Assembly (NCBI GenBank): GCA_028284065.1
Contig: JANQSJ010000011.1
Coordinates: 558,001 to 622,000, forward strand
Direction: 5' to 3'
DNA length: 64,000 bases
DNA from: Parvularculaceae bacterium
GTDB taxonomy: Bacteria; Pseudomonadota; Alphaproteobacteria; Caulobacterales; Parvularculaceae
Part shown: positions 53,917 to 62,013 of the stretch, piece by piece
How the letters are laid out: every line of letters begins with the position of its first letter
Numbering within the stretch: position 1 is the first letter of the stretch
Translations under genes and position numbers: made by a program
Notes under the pieces: generated by a model
What the model was told of the DNA's origin: nothing
Seen by the model: the letters and a program-made list of their open reading frames with translations, nothing else
The model's database searches: none

Positions 53917-54705
53917 TCAGGCGCCGGGCGCCCCCGGAGGCGCGTCTTGCGCGGCGAGCAGCCTGTCCAACTTCTCGTGCAGCGCCTTGATCTCCAGCCG
54001 CAGCGCTTCGGTCTGGTCATCGAGGGCCTCTTCGGCGTCTTCCTCCACAACGCGGACCACGATGGCGACGAAGAGATTCAGCATCGTGAAGGTGGCGATG
54101 AGGACGAACGTCAGGAAGAAGATCCAGGAATACGGGTGGGTCTCCCCCACCCCGTCGGCGATCTCGCGCCAGCCCTCCAGAGTCATCACCGTGAACAGGG
54201 TGTACATGGACACGAAGACATCGCCGAAGGTGTCAGGATGCGTCGGTCCGTAGAGATTCGCGGCGATGACGGAGAAGACATAGAGGATAAGGACTAGCAC
54301 AACGCCGACCGAGGCGATGCCGGGGATCGAATCAAACAGCGCGCTGACGACCGTGCGCATGCGCGGGATCACCGTCACGACGCGCAGGACCCTCAACACG
54401 CGAAAGGCCCGCACGGCGGCAAGCCCGGAGGTCATCGCCGGCAGCGAGACGGCGACCACCGCAAAGTCGAATATGTTCCAGCCCGAGCGAAAGTAGTTTT
54501 TCGGGTCCGCGAAAAACCGCATCAGGACTTCAATGAGAAAGACGTAGATGATCGTATGGTCGATCCGGAGCAATAGCTCCCCATAGGGTTCGTTCACCAC
54601 ATTGATGGTCTCAAGGCCGAGGATCACCGCATTGAAGAGGATGAGCGCGATAACCGCCCCCTGAAAAACGCTCGACTCTACGATCGCCTTCAGCCTCGCC
54701 TGCAT
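53917..54705 (-). CDS. bacterial voltage-gated cation channel (NaChBac-like)
   Basis: 262 residues, one six-helix unit. S1 is at about 15-35 and S2 at about 48-68. S4 has arginines every third residue (R99, R102, R105, R108: VRAFRVLRVLRVV). The S5/S6 pore contains the filter MTLEGWREI (TLEGW at 175-179), where NaChBac has TLESW. The C terminus after S6 is a Glu/Leu coiled coil (about 215-255) for tetramer assembly. It conducts Na+ or Ca2+ on depolarisation. The Gly in the filter is like that of eukaryotic Ca channel repeats, so ion selectivity cannot be assumed. Confidence 0.88.
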   Translation of the reverse strand: MQARLKAIVESSVFQGAVIALILFNAVILGLETINVVNEPYGELLLRIDHTIIYVFLIEVLMRFFADPKNYFRSGWNIFDFAVVAVSLPAMTSGLAAVRAFRVLRVLRVVTVIPRMRTVVSALFDSIPGIASVGVVLVLILYVFSVIAANLYGPTHPDTFGDVFVSMYTLFTVMTLEGWREIADGVGETHPYSWIFFLTFVLIATFTMLNLFVAIVVRVVEEDAEEALDDQTEALRLEIKALHEKLDRLLAAQDAPPGAPGA

Positions 54706-55070
54706 TCGTCGCTCCCGTCTCGTCGCCTCAGAGCCAGTTTGAAAAAGCCGGCAAGTCCCCCGTGATCGGACAATCAGACGTGGGCCGGCCGATGCTATGC
54801 CTGTTTCAGGCTCTGTTCGTAGTAGACCAAGAGCCTGAACCGCACCGTCGCGGGGAAACGAACGTCTGATTATCTATCGCTTAAAGGATCGCGGTCTCCC
54901 TCGAACTGGCCCCTCGGCCTTGCGCTTGTGCATGCGCCGTTTTGCGTCGCCGGGCCAGCCCCGCCGACGCGCGGCCCATGGCGCAGCGCGGGATCGCAGA
55001 TGACGCGGCGCGGCATTGCCGCGGCCGCAGGAAATCAGCTATGCCCTTGTCGATGTGCGGTGGATGATCG
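54706..55070. other. divergent region between channel gene and TipN-like gene
   Basis: 365 bases with no supported protein. It holds a striking nested pair of perfect inverted repeats (separate entry) and must include both promoters. An AT-rich stretch lies at about 54868-54890. Frames on both strands here (for example 54881-55279 minus) lack any protein signature. Confidence 0.45.
54772..54871. ncRNA. nested perfect inverted repeats, candidate structured RNA or operator
   Basis: Outer arms AATCAGACGT (54772-54781) and ACGTCTGATT (54862-54871) pair perfectly over 10 bp. Inside, TTCAGGCTCT (54805-54814) and AGAGCCTGAA (54830-54839) form another perfect 10-bp stem with a 15-base loop. Read on the minus strand this is the 5' leader of the channel gene, 67 bases before its ATG. 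It is labelled ncRNA because of the nested fold; transcription is not shown, and no known RNA family (6S, SRP, tmRNA, riboswitch) matches. Confidence 0.35.
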
Positions 55071-57461
55071 ATGCCCGACGTCAATGAATTTCCCCAGCAA
55101 TCCGACCAGGATCTCGACGCGGGCTCAGACCCCGAGGCTCTGACATTGACGCCGTCGGACCGCGTCGGCGCCCCGCCCGCCCCGGCGGGAGCGGCGAATG
55201 GCGCGAGGGTCAAGTTCAGCGACGTGGTGGCTGTCGGGGACGACCTCTCGGCGCCGCCCCGCGCCGCGTCGCCGCGCAACGGCGCGGAAATGTTTGATGA
55301 GCCTGCGGCGGCCGAGGCGCCTGCGACGGACTGGCGGCGACTGAGCGCGGAGGTCGCGCGCGCATCGCGCTATGTCGCCTTCTTCGTCGCCTTCGCAATG
55401 ATCATTTTCTGGCCGGCGTTCACCGGCGTCGGCCACTGGCAGGTGGTCGGCTCATTGCGGGGTTGGAACATCATCGCCGCCTACCCGGTCTGGGCGGTCA
55501 TCACCGCGATCGTCGGCCCGGCCATGATCTACGCTCTCGGCTACATCGTCTCGCGCCAGATGCTGATGATGTCGGCGGCGGACGCGCTCGTCGTGTCGGC
55601 GCGACGGCTCACCGAGCCCGACCGCACCGCCGCCTTCAACGTTCAGTCAGTCGGCGCGGCGGTGCGCAGCCAGATCGACGCGGTCAATTCAGGGATCGAC
55701 GACGCGCTTATCCGCCTCGCATCGGTGGAGGCGATGATCCGCCAGCATGTGGAGGCGATTGAGACCGCCGGGATGGCTATGGAGGGCGGCGCCGGCGCCG
55801 CCCTTGACCGCGTCGCGAAGGAGCGCGCTACGCTGATGCAGCTCACGGAGCAACTGAACGTGCGGGCGGACGAGTTCGCTGTCGCGATCGCGGAAAAGGC
55901 TCAGGCGAGCATTGATTCCTTTAATCAAAGCAATGAACTGGCTGACGAAGCCGAACAAAGACTTGAAGAGCGGTTGACGCGGCTGGAGCAGATCGCAGGG
56001 CGCGCGCTGTCGAGCTTTGAATCGCTCTGCACGGCGCTCCTCGGCGCGGAGGACCAGGCCAGCGTCGCCGCAGCGTCGATCGAAAGCAGTGCGGCGGAGA
56101 CCAGGCGCGCGACGGACGTCATGAACGTCGTCGCCAATGACGCGGCCGACTCCGCGGCGCGCAACGCGGCCAATGTGGCGCGCCTGGCCGAACGCGCCGG
56201 CGAAGAGGCGGTCAAGGCCGCCGCAGCCTCAATCGAAGCCTCGCGCGAGAGCGCGGAGCGCGCCGCCGGAGAGGCGGTGGAGATCGCCACGCGGGAGAGC
56301 GGCCGGGTGGCGGACGCGATCGTCGCCGCCGTCGACGGCGTCCGCTCGGCGACCGACGCCTCCATGAAAGCGGCCTCGGACGACGCCGAACGGGCGATCG
56401 ACGCGGCGCACACCCTGACCAAGGCGGCCGAGACCACCGCCAAGGCGGCGCGGGCGGCGCGCGAAGAGGTGCGCGCGGCTGGGGCGGCGGCGGAAGCCTC
56501 CGCCGGCGAAGCGCTGCAGGCGAGCGAACGCGTCGCAACCCATGTGGAAAGCCGCAATCAGGAATTGGCGAGCGCCCGATCCGCGCTGGAGAAAGAAAAC
56601 GAACGCCTCGAGTCGCTGATTGACGAACAGCGCCAGCGGGCCGACCGCCTGGCCGACACGATCGCGCGCCAGACCGAGCGGCTGTCTCGGCTCGCTGAAG
56701 TGCAGTTGCGCGAGCAGGAGGCCGCTGCGCGCATCGCCGAAGCGGAGGCCGCCAAGCGCGCCCTCGCCCCGGCGCAGACGCCGGAAAGCGAAAAGCGCTT
56801 TGCGCCGCCGGGCCTTGTGGCGAAAACCCACGGGACGGCGGCGGGCGCGACCGAAGGCGCGATGTTCCGTACAGAGAACGCGCCGAACGAAAAGAGCTCG
56901 AAAAAGAAGGCGCCGAAAGAGCCGGCGAAGGAGAAGGTCAGCTGGCGCGACATCCTGAGCGCCACCGACGAAGCCGAACCGCTTGATCTTGGCGCCGCGC
57001 AGCGCGCGGACGCTGACGCCTCATCGGGTCAGCGCAAGGCAGCAGCGTCGGGCGGAACCAAAGCGCGCGGCAAGCCCGCCGCAAGTTCGCCTGAGCCGGA
57101 TGCGCCGGATGCGGTCGTGGTGATCCACCGCCTGCAGAATTTCACGTTGAATCTCGACCGGCGGCTTTACGGCGATCCGCCGGCGCGGCTCCTTGCGCGA
57201 TTCGACGACGGCGACCGCAACCTCTTCGCGAACCGCCTCTTGCGCCTCGACGAAGCGGACGTGAAGCACCGCATGCGGGCCGAATCCGATCGCGACAAGG
57301 CGTTCGGCGCCGCGATTCAGGAATTCCTGCACGGGTTCGAGAGCCTGCTCGAAGAGGCGACGGCGTCCGACACCGCCGATGAGGACCTGGAGGCGTACCT
57401 TTCCTCACCGCTCGGCCGGGTCTATCTCCTCATCGGCGCGACGGTGGGGTATTTCGCGTAA
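55071..57461 (+). CDS. TipN-like membrane protein with long coiled coil
   Basis: 796 residues. A disordered acidic N terminus (1-90) is followed by two transmembrane helices (about 101-121 and 133-160), a very long Ala/Glu/Arg coiled coil (about 165-565), a Lys/Pro/Ala-rich hinge (about 600-680) and a compact C-terminal domain (about 685-796, HRLQNFTLNLDRRLYGDPPA, and a FLHGFESLLEE helix). Two N-terminal membrane helices plus a giant coiled coil is the layout of TipN, the Caulobacter new-pole landmark, but I cannot show sequence orthology. A methyl-accepting-type signalling domain is not present. The ATG at 55071 has a weak GGTGG site. Confidence 0.55.
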   Translation: MPDVNEFPQQSDQDLDAGSDPEALTLTPSDRVGAPPAPAGAANGARVKFSDVVAVGDDLSAPPRAASPRNGAEMFDEPAAAEAPATDWRRLSAEVARASRYVAFFVAFAMIIFWPAFTGVGHWQVVGSLRGWNIIAAYPVWAVITAIVGPAMIYALGYIVSRQMLMMSAADALVVSARRLTEPDRTAAFNVQSVGAAVRSQIDAVNSGIDDALIRLASVEAMIRQHVEAIETAGMAMEGGAGAALDRVAKERATLMQLTEQLNVRADEFAVAIAEKAQASIDSFNQSNELADEAEQRLEERLTRLEQIAGRALSSFESLCTALLGAEDQASVAAASIESSAAETRRATDVMNVVANDAADSAARNAANVARLAERAGEEAVKAAAASIEASRESAERAAGEAVEIATRESGRVADAIVAAVDGVRSATDASMKAASDDAERAIDAAHTLTKAAETTAKAARAAREEVRAAGAAAEASAGEALQASERVATHVESRNQELASARSALEKENERLESLIDEQRQRADRLADTIARQTERLSRLAEVQLREQEAAARIAEAEAAKRALAPAQTPESEKRFAPPGLVAKTHGTAAGATEGAMFRTENAPNEKSSKKKAPKEPAKEKVSWRDILSATDEAEPLDLGAAQRADADASSGQRKAAASGGTKARGKPAASSPEPDAPDAVVVIHRLQNFTLNLDRRLYGDPPARLLARFDDGDRNLFANRLLRLDEADVKHRMRAESDRDKAFGAAIQEFLHGFESLLEEATASDTADEDLEAYLSSPLGRVYLLIGATVGYFA

Positions 57462-57462
57462 G

Positions 57463-57477
57463 CGGGCGAAACGCCCG
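57463..57477 (+). terminator. hairpin directly after the TipN-like stop codon
   Basis: CGGGCG-AAA-CGCCCG, a 6-bp perfect GC stem with a 3-base loop, starts 2 bases after the TAA. There is no T-run, so termination efficiency is uncertain. The gap to the convergent gene at 57515 is only 53 bases. Confidence 0.4.
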
Positions 57478-57514
57478 GCCGCCGCTCTCCATCAGGACAG
57501 CGCCATGGCGGCCG

Positions 57515-58930
57515 TCAGCTGAGGCCGTTCAGCCAACGGAAGAAAAAGGCGCCAATGAACGAGACGGCGGTGACCGAGATCCACCAAATCGCCAGCCGTC
57601 TCCAACCGCCGAGCTTAAAGCACGATTGCGCGTAGGCGACGAAGCCTATCAGCGCCAGCAAAAGCCCTGAGCCAATTGCGCTGAAGCCGAAACGGAGGGC
57701 GACGATCATCGCAAGCGCGAGCGCGATCGACACGGCGTTGAAAATCTTCCATGCGCGGTCAATCTGTGCCTTTTCACCCGTAAACGGGCCGCCATAGAAA
57801 AAGGCGGAGTGAACGCCGCCGAGCGGCGTGTTCGCCGCTTTCCAATACTCTTCCCAGCTCGGCGTTGTGTCGACGATCGCGCCCGCATGCCATTGCTGAA
57901 GCGCCTTCTCCCGCGGCCGCTCCACAAGGCCCCCGAAACTCTCGACCGCGCACCAATACGCAAAATCGCTGCTCAGTAGGGGAAGCGTCGGCGCAGGCTC
58001 CGTTCCTTGCGAGAACAAGAGGGTGTGCGGAATGTCAAGTGGATCGGCCGCACCCGGAAACCGCTTTAGCATCTCAAGGTAGCTCTCGCCGCCGGACCAG
58101 AATTGATAGTTTGGCTCGCTATCCGCGTATCCGCCTTTTTGCCAGCGCTCAAGAATGTAAGTGACCGTACCGAAGCCGTCTTCGCGAGCGATCTCGCCGG
58201 AAAGCATCGCCACCGCGCGATCGTGGATCGCGTAGAAAGGGTCCGAGCACCCCCAAAAAATGCGGCCGGCGACGCAAGACGGGCACTCCGGCTGCCGCGC
58301 CATCCAGTCGTAAAAGTCGTGAGGATGGGCGTTCAGGAGATCTTCAAACGTCTGCATCCAGACGTCTGCGGGCTTCCCGATCAGCCAGTCAGAGAGATCG
58401 ACATTGTAGTCTGCGCCGTAACGCCACATTCCGTCGAAAATGTCATCGTCCGCATACTCGAAATCCAGAAAGATGAATTTCAAAGGTTCTGGGGCCAGCC
58501 CGTCAAAAGGACCGTAGAGCGCCGACGGCGCCGCGCCGCCATAACCGTCGAGCCCATCAACCTGCGGCGCGCCGATGAGCGGCGTGCGCTCCATGGCTTC
58601 GCAGCCGTCCCAGGCAAGCTCGCTGGACGTATACGACCCATTCTCGACGCGCGCGACGATGTCGTTAAGAATGATCGCGCGAACCGCGCCATGGCGCGGC
58701 GTTCGCTGCGTATCATTTTCCATGTCCAGCAGAGAACGCAGCCGCCAGAAGATCATCGCCGCCGTGGCGAGATCGCAATCGGGCTCGGCGACGAGCCAGG
58801 CCATCACCGCCAGCGACTCTTCGTCAAAGCCAATCGCACGGACAATCGCGTGGCGCTTCGCCGGCGTCAGAGGCGAAAGAAAGTCAATCGCGTCCTGAAC
58901 AAGGTCATATTCGGCAGCCGGTTCGCTCAT
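57515..58930 (-). CDS. membrane protein with two DUF4274-like motifs
   Basis: 471 residues. The N-terminal soluble region contains AWLVAEPDCDLATAAMIFW (about 44-62), the pattern of DUF4274 (W-x-x-x-x-P-x-C-D-x-A-T-A-x-x-I-F-W), and a second similar segment YDWMARQPECPSCVAGRIFW at about 222-241. The C terminus has three hydrophobic helices (about 395-465, IALALAMIVALRFGF and following). Nothing enzymatic is recognisable. It has its own transcription unit and is convergent with the TipN-like gene. GC is a little lower than in neighbours. Confidence 0.55.
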   Translation of the reverse strand: MSEPAAEYDLVQDAIDFLSPLTPAKRHAIVRAIGFDEESLAVMAWLVAEPDCDLATAAMIFWRLRSLLDMENDTQRTPRHGAVRAIILNDIVARVENGSYTSSELAWDGCEAMERTPLIGAPQVDGLDGYGGAAPSALYGPFDGLAPEPLKFIFLDFEYADDDIFDGMWRYGADYNVDLSDWLIGKPADVWMQTFEDLLNAHPHDFYDWMARQPECPSCVAGRIFWGCSDPFYAIHDRAVAMLSGEIAREDGFGTVTYILERWQKGGYADSEPNYQFWSGGESYLEMLKRFPGAADPLDIPHTLLFSQGTEPAPTLPLLSSDFAYWCAVESFGGLVERPREKALQQWHAGAIVDTTPSWEEYWKAANTPLGGVHSAFFYGGPFTGEKAQIDRAWKIFNAVSIALALAMIVALRFGFSAIGSGLLLALIGFVAYAQSCFKLGGWRRLAIWWISVTAVSFIGAFFFRWLNGLS

Positions 58931-59014
58931 GAAAACGGCTTACCGCTCGAAACTAAGAGTCCCGTTAACTCCGGCCCGAGGGCGCATATTGGGCGGCGCG
59001 TCCGGTCGGAGCCC

Positions 59015-59344
59015 TCATGAAAACCGCTCCCACGCCGCCTGGCGAGAAACGCCGAGCGCCTCGCCGATGTTTCGCCAACTCACCTCGCGGCGACGCAGCT
59101 CGTCTACGTGCGACTGAAGCACCGTGCGCGTTGCGTCGACCGTCGCATCCGCCACCTTCAAGCCGCTCAAGAGCTCCCCCTCGCTCATCTTGTCCCAGCC
59201 CTTAAAATCGACCGGCGTCGCCTCAAGGATGCGATTGCACGCGCCCACGCACTCATCGCAGATATAAACCTTCGGCCCGCCGAGCATTCGGGCGACCTGC
59301 TTTTCGGTCTTCTTGCAGAATGAGCACGCGAGCAGTTTGGGCAT
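59015..59344 (-). CDS. ClpX-type zinc-finger protein with C-terminal helix-turn-helix
   Basis: 109 residues from ATG 59344 (GAAAGG upstream); the frame extends to 59455 without a good site. The N terminus is a ClpX-like C4 zinc finger: C7SFC10[11 protein letters not shown], then ICDECVGAC with C29 and C32. The C-terminal part [19 protein letters not shown] (90-108) is a helix-turn-helix. It lacks the AAA+ domain of ClpX. It may bind ClpX substrates/adaptors or DNA. Such stand-alone ClpX zinc-finger proteins are known as a family but not understood. Confidence 0.78.
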   Translation of the reverse strand: MPKLLACSFCKKTEKQVARMLGGPKVYICDECVGACNRILEATPVDFKGWDKMSEGELLSGLKVADATVDATRTVLQSHVDELRRREVSWRNIGEALGVSRQAAWERFS

Positions 59345-59488
59345 GGCGCGCCTTTCGCTTGTCAAGGTGTTCCTGACACTACGCTCCGCTTGCCGAATGT
59401 CAAGAGACCCCTGACGCAAAGAAAAGGGGGAGCGCAGCCATAAGGGTCCCGCCATATGACGGCATGATTGCTTATTGGAGTCGAAGGT

Positions 59489-59506
59489 TCGCCGGCGCGC
59501 CGGCGA
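59489..59506. repeat. 18-base perfect palindrome
   Basis: TCGCCGGCG|CGCCGGCGA in the gap between the ClpX-zinc-finger gene and the lipoprotein gene, 40 bases past the lipoprotein stop. It shares the 14-base core GCCGGCGCGCCGGC with the palindrome in the rne leader (30519-30536). It may act as a terminator stem for the Mla operon, although no T-run follows on either strand. Confidence 0.4.
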
Positions 59507-59519
59507 CTGAGCGTCGATC

Positions 59520-59557
59520 TATCGCCCTACCGCCGGCTTATCGCCCTACCGCCGGCG
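59520..59557. repeat. tandem 19-bp duplication over the lipoprotein stop codon
   Basis: Two copies of TATCGCCCTACCGCCGGC(T/G) in direct tandem, at 59520-59538 and 59539-59557. The right copy contains the stop codon region of the lipoprotein gene; the left copy lies just beyond it. Likely a replication-slippage duplication. Confidence 0.8.
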
Positions 59558-60226
59558 CGCAGCCCGCGACGCCGCACGCGCATCGGCCTCGGCGGCTTCC
59601 GTCTCGGCGGCCGCCTCGCCCGCTGTCACGGCCCAGTCGACGATACGCGGCATAAGCTCGCCCGCCGCCGCATCGAGCGCTCCGGCGACTGCGCCGGCCT
59701 TGTCCTCCCCGACGCCGCGCTGCGCTTCAAACAGCTCCGCGGCAAAAATTCGCCCTCGGACATTCGTCAAGCGGGCATAGATCGCGGCCCTGGCGATAAG
59801 GTCTCCGGAGCGCATATCCGCTTCGAAGTCGCGCACGTCGATCTGCAGGACATAGTCGGAGACCGGCTGGCTGTCGCGCCCGCCGACGGCGACGATGCGG
59901 CCTGAATTTTCAAAACTGCGCACCAGCGCGGTATGGACGAGCCGCGGAGCGCGGTCGACCCACTCGCCGTCGGGATAGTATTCATACTGAGCGCGGTCGG
60001 CGAGGAGCGCGATATTCGCCGTGTCGATGGCGCGGGTCGACAGCGGGTCGGCGACGGACAGGGACCAGTCGACGCCTGCGCCCGCGACCGGCGGAAACGC
60101 ATCGGCCGGCGCAAAACTGACGCCATAACGGGGCGCGGCCGGGTCTGCGTCCGGCAGCACTGAGACGCACCCTTGGACGGCGGCCAGGGCCATCGCGCCC
60201 GCCAGAATATTGCGTAGCCGGATCAT
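59546..60226 (-). CDS. ABC-type transport auxiliary lipoprotein (PqiC-like) of the Mla operon
   Basis: 226 residues. A lipoprotein signal with lipobox-like LAAVQGC places the modified cysteine at residue 20. The domain (about 35-195) fits ABC_trans_aux/PqiC: DWSLSVADPLSTRAIDTANI, VHTALVRSFENSGRIVAVGG, DYVLQIDVRDFEADM. The C-terminal 25 residues are Ala/Glu/Arg-rich. It starts inside the MlaD-like stop (ATGA, 4-base overlap), so it is translationally coupled. It probably forms the outer membrane end of a phospholipid conduit. Confidence 0.88.
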   Translation of the reverse strand: MIRLRNILAGAMALAAVQGCVSVLPDADPAAPRYGVSFAPADAFPPVAGAGVDWSLSVADPLSTRAIDTANIALLADRAQYEYYPDGEWVDRAPRLVHTALVRSFENSGRIVAVGGRDSQPVSDYVLQIDVRDFEADMRSGDLIARAAIYARLTNVRGRIFAAELFEAQRGVGEDKAGAVAGALDAAAGELMPRIVDWAVTAGEAAAETEAAEADARAASRAARRR

Positions 60227-61143
60227 CTCCCCTCCCCTTCATGCTGGGGCGTCGATTCGCCGAGGAGATACCCGCGCGGATCGCGATCCACTTCGCGCAG
60301 CACTTCATCCAGCGTACGGAAGGTGCGGCGCACTTCCGACAAGGCAGGCCCGAACTGCGAAAGTCCCTGCTCGGCGAAAATCGCCAGCGGTTCGGCGTTA
60401 TCGTCGACGATCGCCTGCACGCTCTCCACCAGGATCTGAAGATCGACGAGCGCCTTGCGCGCATCCTCAACGGCGCCCGGCGCGTCCTCGGCCATTAACG
60501 CGTCGAGGTTCTCCACAATCGAGGCGATCTCTTCGGAAGCGTCGGCGAGGTTCTTCGAAAACGTCGCCGCGCTCTTGATAGTTTCGGCGATCTCCGCGTC
60601 GTTCTCCGCGATCGTCGCCATGATGTCTTCAAGGCTGTGCAGCGTGTTGGTGATCGTCTGCGTGTTCTCTTCGGAGAGCAGCTGGTTGATCCGCGCGACA
60701 ATCTCTCCGGACCCGTCGAGGAACGCGGCGAGGCCGCCGGACTCCGCCCTGATCGTCTGCGGCGGACGCCCGACATCACGGAGAAATTCAGCGTCCTTGG
60801 TGCCGCCGTCCAACTGGATGATGGCGAGGCCGGTAAAGCCGGCGAGCTCAAGCCGGGCGGCCGTGTCGGTTTTGACCGGCGTGTCCCCATCGACGCGGAT
60901 GAGCGCGCGCACGATGTTCGGGTCCTCCGGGTCAATCTTCAGACGGCGGACTTCGCCCTTCTGCACGCCGTTGAAGCGCACCGGCGAGCCCTGGCTGAGG
61001 CCTGACGCATTGCCTTCGAAAACGACGAAATACTCGTCGAAGTCGCTGCGGCCGCCGCCGAGCCAGAGAACGAACAGGAACCCCGCGGCGATCGCGGCGA
61101 GGACGAACCCGCCGATAATGATGAAGTGCGCGCGGGTCTCCAT
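60223..61143 (-). CDS. MCE/MlaD family substrate-binding protein
   Basis: 306 residues. An N-terminal transmembrane anchor (about 5-30, FIIIGGFVLAAIAAGFLFVLW) precedes the MCE domain (about 38-120, FVVFEGNASGLSQGSPVRFN, GVQKGEVRRLKIDPEDP, ELAGFTGLAIIQLDGG). A long helical tail (about 140-300) has Glu/Ile/Ala heptads. MCE proteins form hexameric rings in the periplasm that pass lipids between membranes. It lies 40 bases after the ATPase gene and overlaps the lipoprotein gene. The long tail resembles PqiB/YebT-like or alphaproteobacterial MlaD forms that carry a helical needle. Confidence 0.93.
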   Translation of the reverse strand: METRAHFIIIGGFVLAAIAAGFLFVLWLGGGRSDFDEYFVVFEGNASGLSQGSPVRFNGVQKGEVRRLKIDPEDPNIVRALIRVDGDTPVKTDTAARLELAGFTGLAIIQLDGGTKDAEFLRDVGRPPQTIRAESGGLAAFLDGSGEIVARINQLLSEENTQTITNTLHSLEDIMATIAENDAEIAETIKSAATFSKNLADASEEIASIVENLDALMAEDAPGAVEDARKALVDLQILVESVQAIVDDNAEPLAIFAEQGLSQFGPALSEVRRTFRTLDEVLREVDRDPRGYLLGESTPQHEGEGR

Positions 61144-61183
61144 GCGCTCCTCCCGAATGCCCCCATGCTCTCAGGTCCGCCGC

Positions 61184-62011
61184 TTAGCGAACCGCCGTGT
61201 GGTGAGCGGCGCGGCCTCGCGGCCCCGTGAAATAGGACCGAATCCACGGATGGTCCGACTGCGTCACCTCGTCGAGCGGCCCCACCTCAATCACTCGCTT
61301 TTCGGCGAGCACCGCCACTCTGTCGCTCGCCGCGTACAGAGTGTCTAAATCATGCGTTATCATAAAGACGGTCAGCCCTAAGGAAGTCTTTAGATTGACG
61401 ATCAGCTCGTCGAATGCGGCCGCGCCGATCGGGTCGAGCCCGGCCGTCGGTTCGTCGAGGAATACGATATCCGGGTCGAGCGCCAAAGCCCGCGCAAGGC
61501 CGGCGCGCTTGCGCATGCCGCCTGACAACTCTGAGGGGTATTTGTCGCCGGCCTCGGGCGGCAAGCCCGACATCGAAATCTTCATCGCCGCAACGTCCCG
61601 GGCGAGCGCCTCCGGCATGTTCAGGTGCTCGCGGATGGGCGCCATGACATTCTGGGCGACCGTCAGCGACGAAAAGAGCGCTCCGCCCTGAAAAAGAACG
61701 CCCCAGCGCGTTTCAATCTCAAGCCGGCCGGCCTCATTGAGCGCGTAGAACTCGCGGCCGAAGACCTTGACGCTGCCGGCGGAAGGACGCTTCAAGCCGA
61801 TGATCGCGCGCATCAGCACCGACTTGCCGGTGCCCGAGCCGCCGACGACGCCGAGAATCTCGCCCCGCATCAGGTCGAGATCGAGGTTGTCATGGATGAC
61901 GACGTCGTCGAACTGCGTCCTGAGGCCCCGCACGCGGATGACAGGTTCTGCGGTCTCCCGCGCGGTTCCCGTACGGAGCTCCGGTGATATTTCAAGACCC
62001 GCTGCGGCCAT
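61184..62011 (-). CDS. Mla-type ABC transporter ATPase
   Basis: 275 residues. Intact ATPase motifs: Walker A VVGGSGTGKSVLM, Q-loop LFQGGALFSSLTV, signature ELSGGMRKRAGLARAL, Walker B DIVFLDEPTAGLD and switch FMITHDLDT. This is the MlaF type, with the early FDDVVIHDNLDLDL region. It energises the MlaE-like permease. It starts 2 bases after the permease stop. These intact motifs give a useful contrast with the degenerate exporter ATPase at 4116-5981. Confidence 0.95.
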   Translation of the reverse strand: MAAAGLEISPELRTGTARETAEPVIRVRGLRTQFDDVVIHDNLDLDLMRGEILGVVGGSGTGKSVLMRAIIGLKRPSAGSVKVFGREFYALNEAGRLEIETRWGVLFQGGALFSSLTVAQNVMAPIREHLNMPEALARDVAAMKISMSGLPPEAGDKYPSELSGGMRKRAGLARALALDPDIVFLDEPTAGLDPIGAAAFDELIVNLKTSLGLTVFMITHDLDTLYAASDRVAVLAEKRVIEVGPLDEVTQSDHPWIRSYFTGPRGRAAHHTAVR

Positions 62012-62013
62012 CT

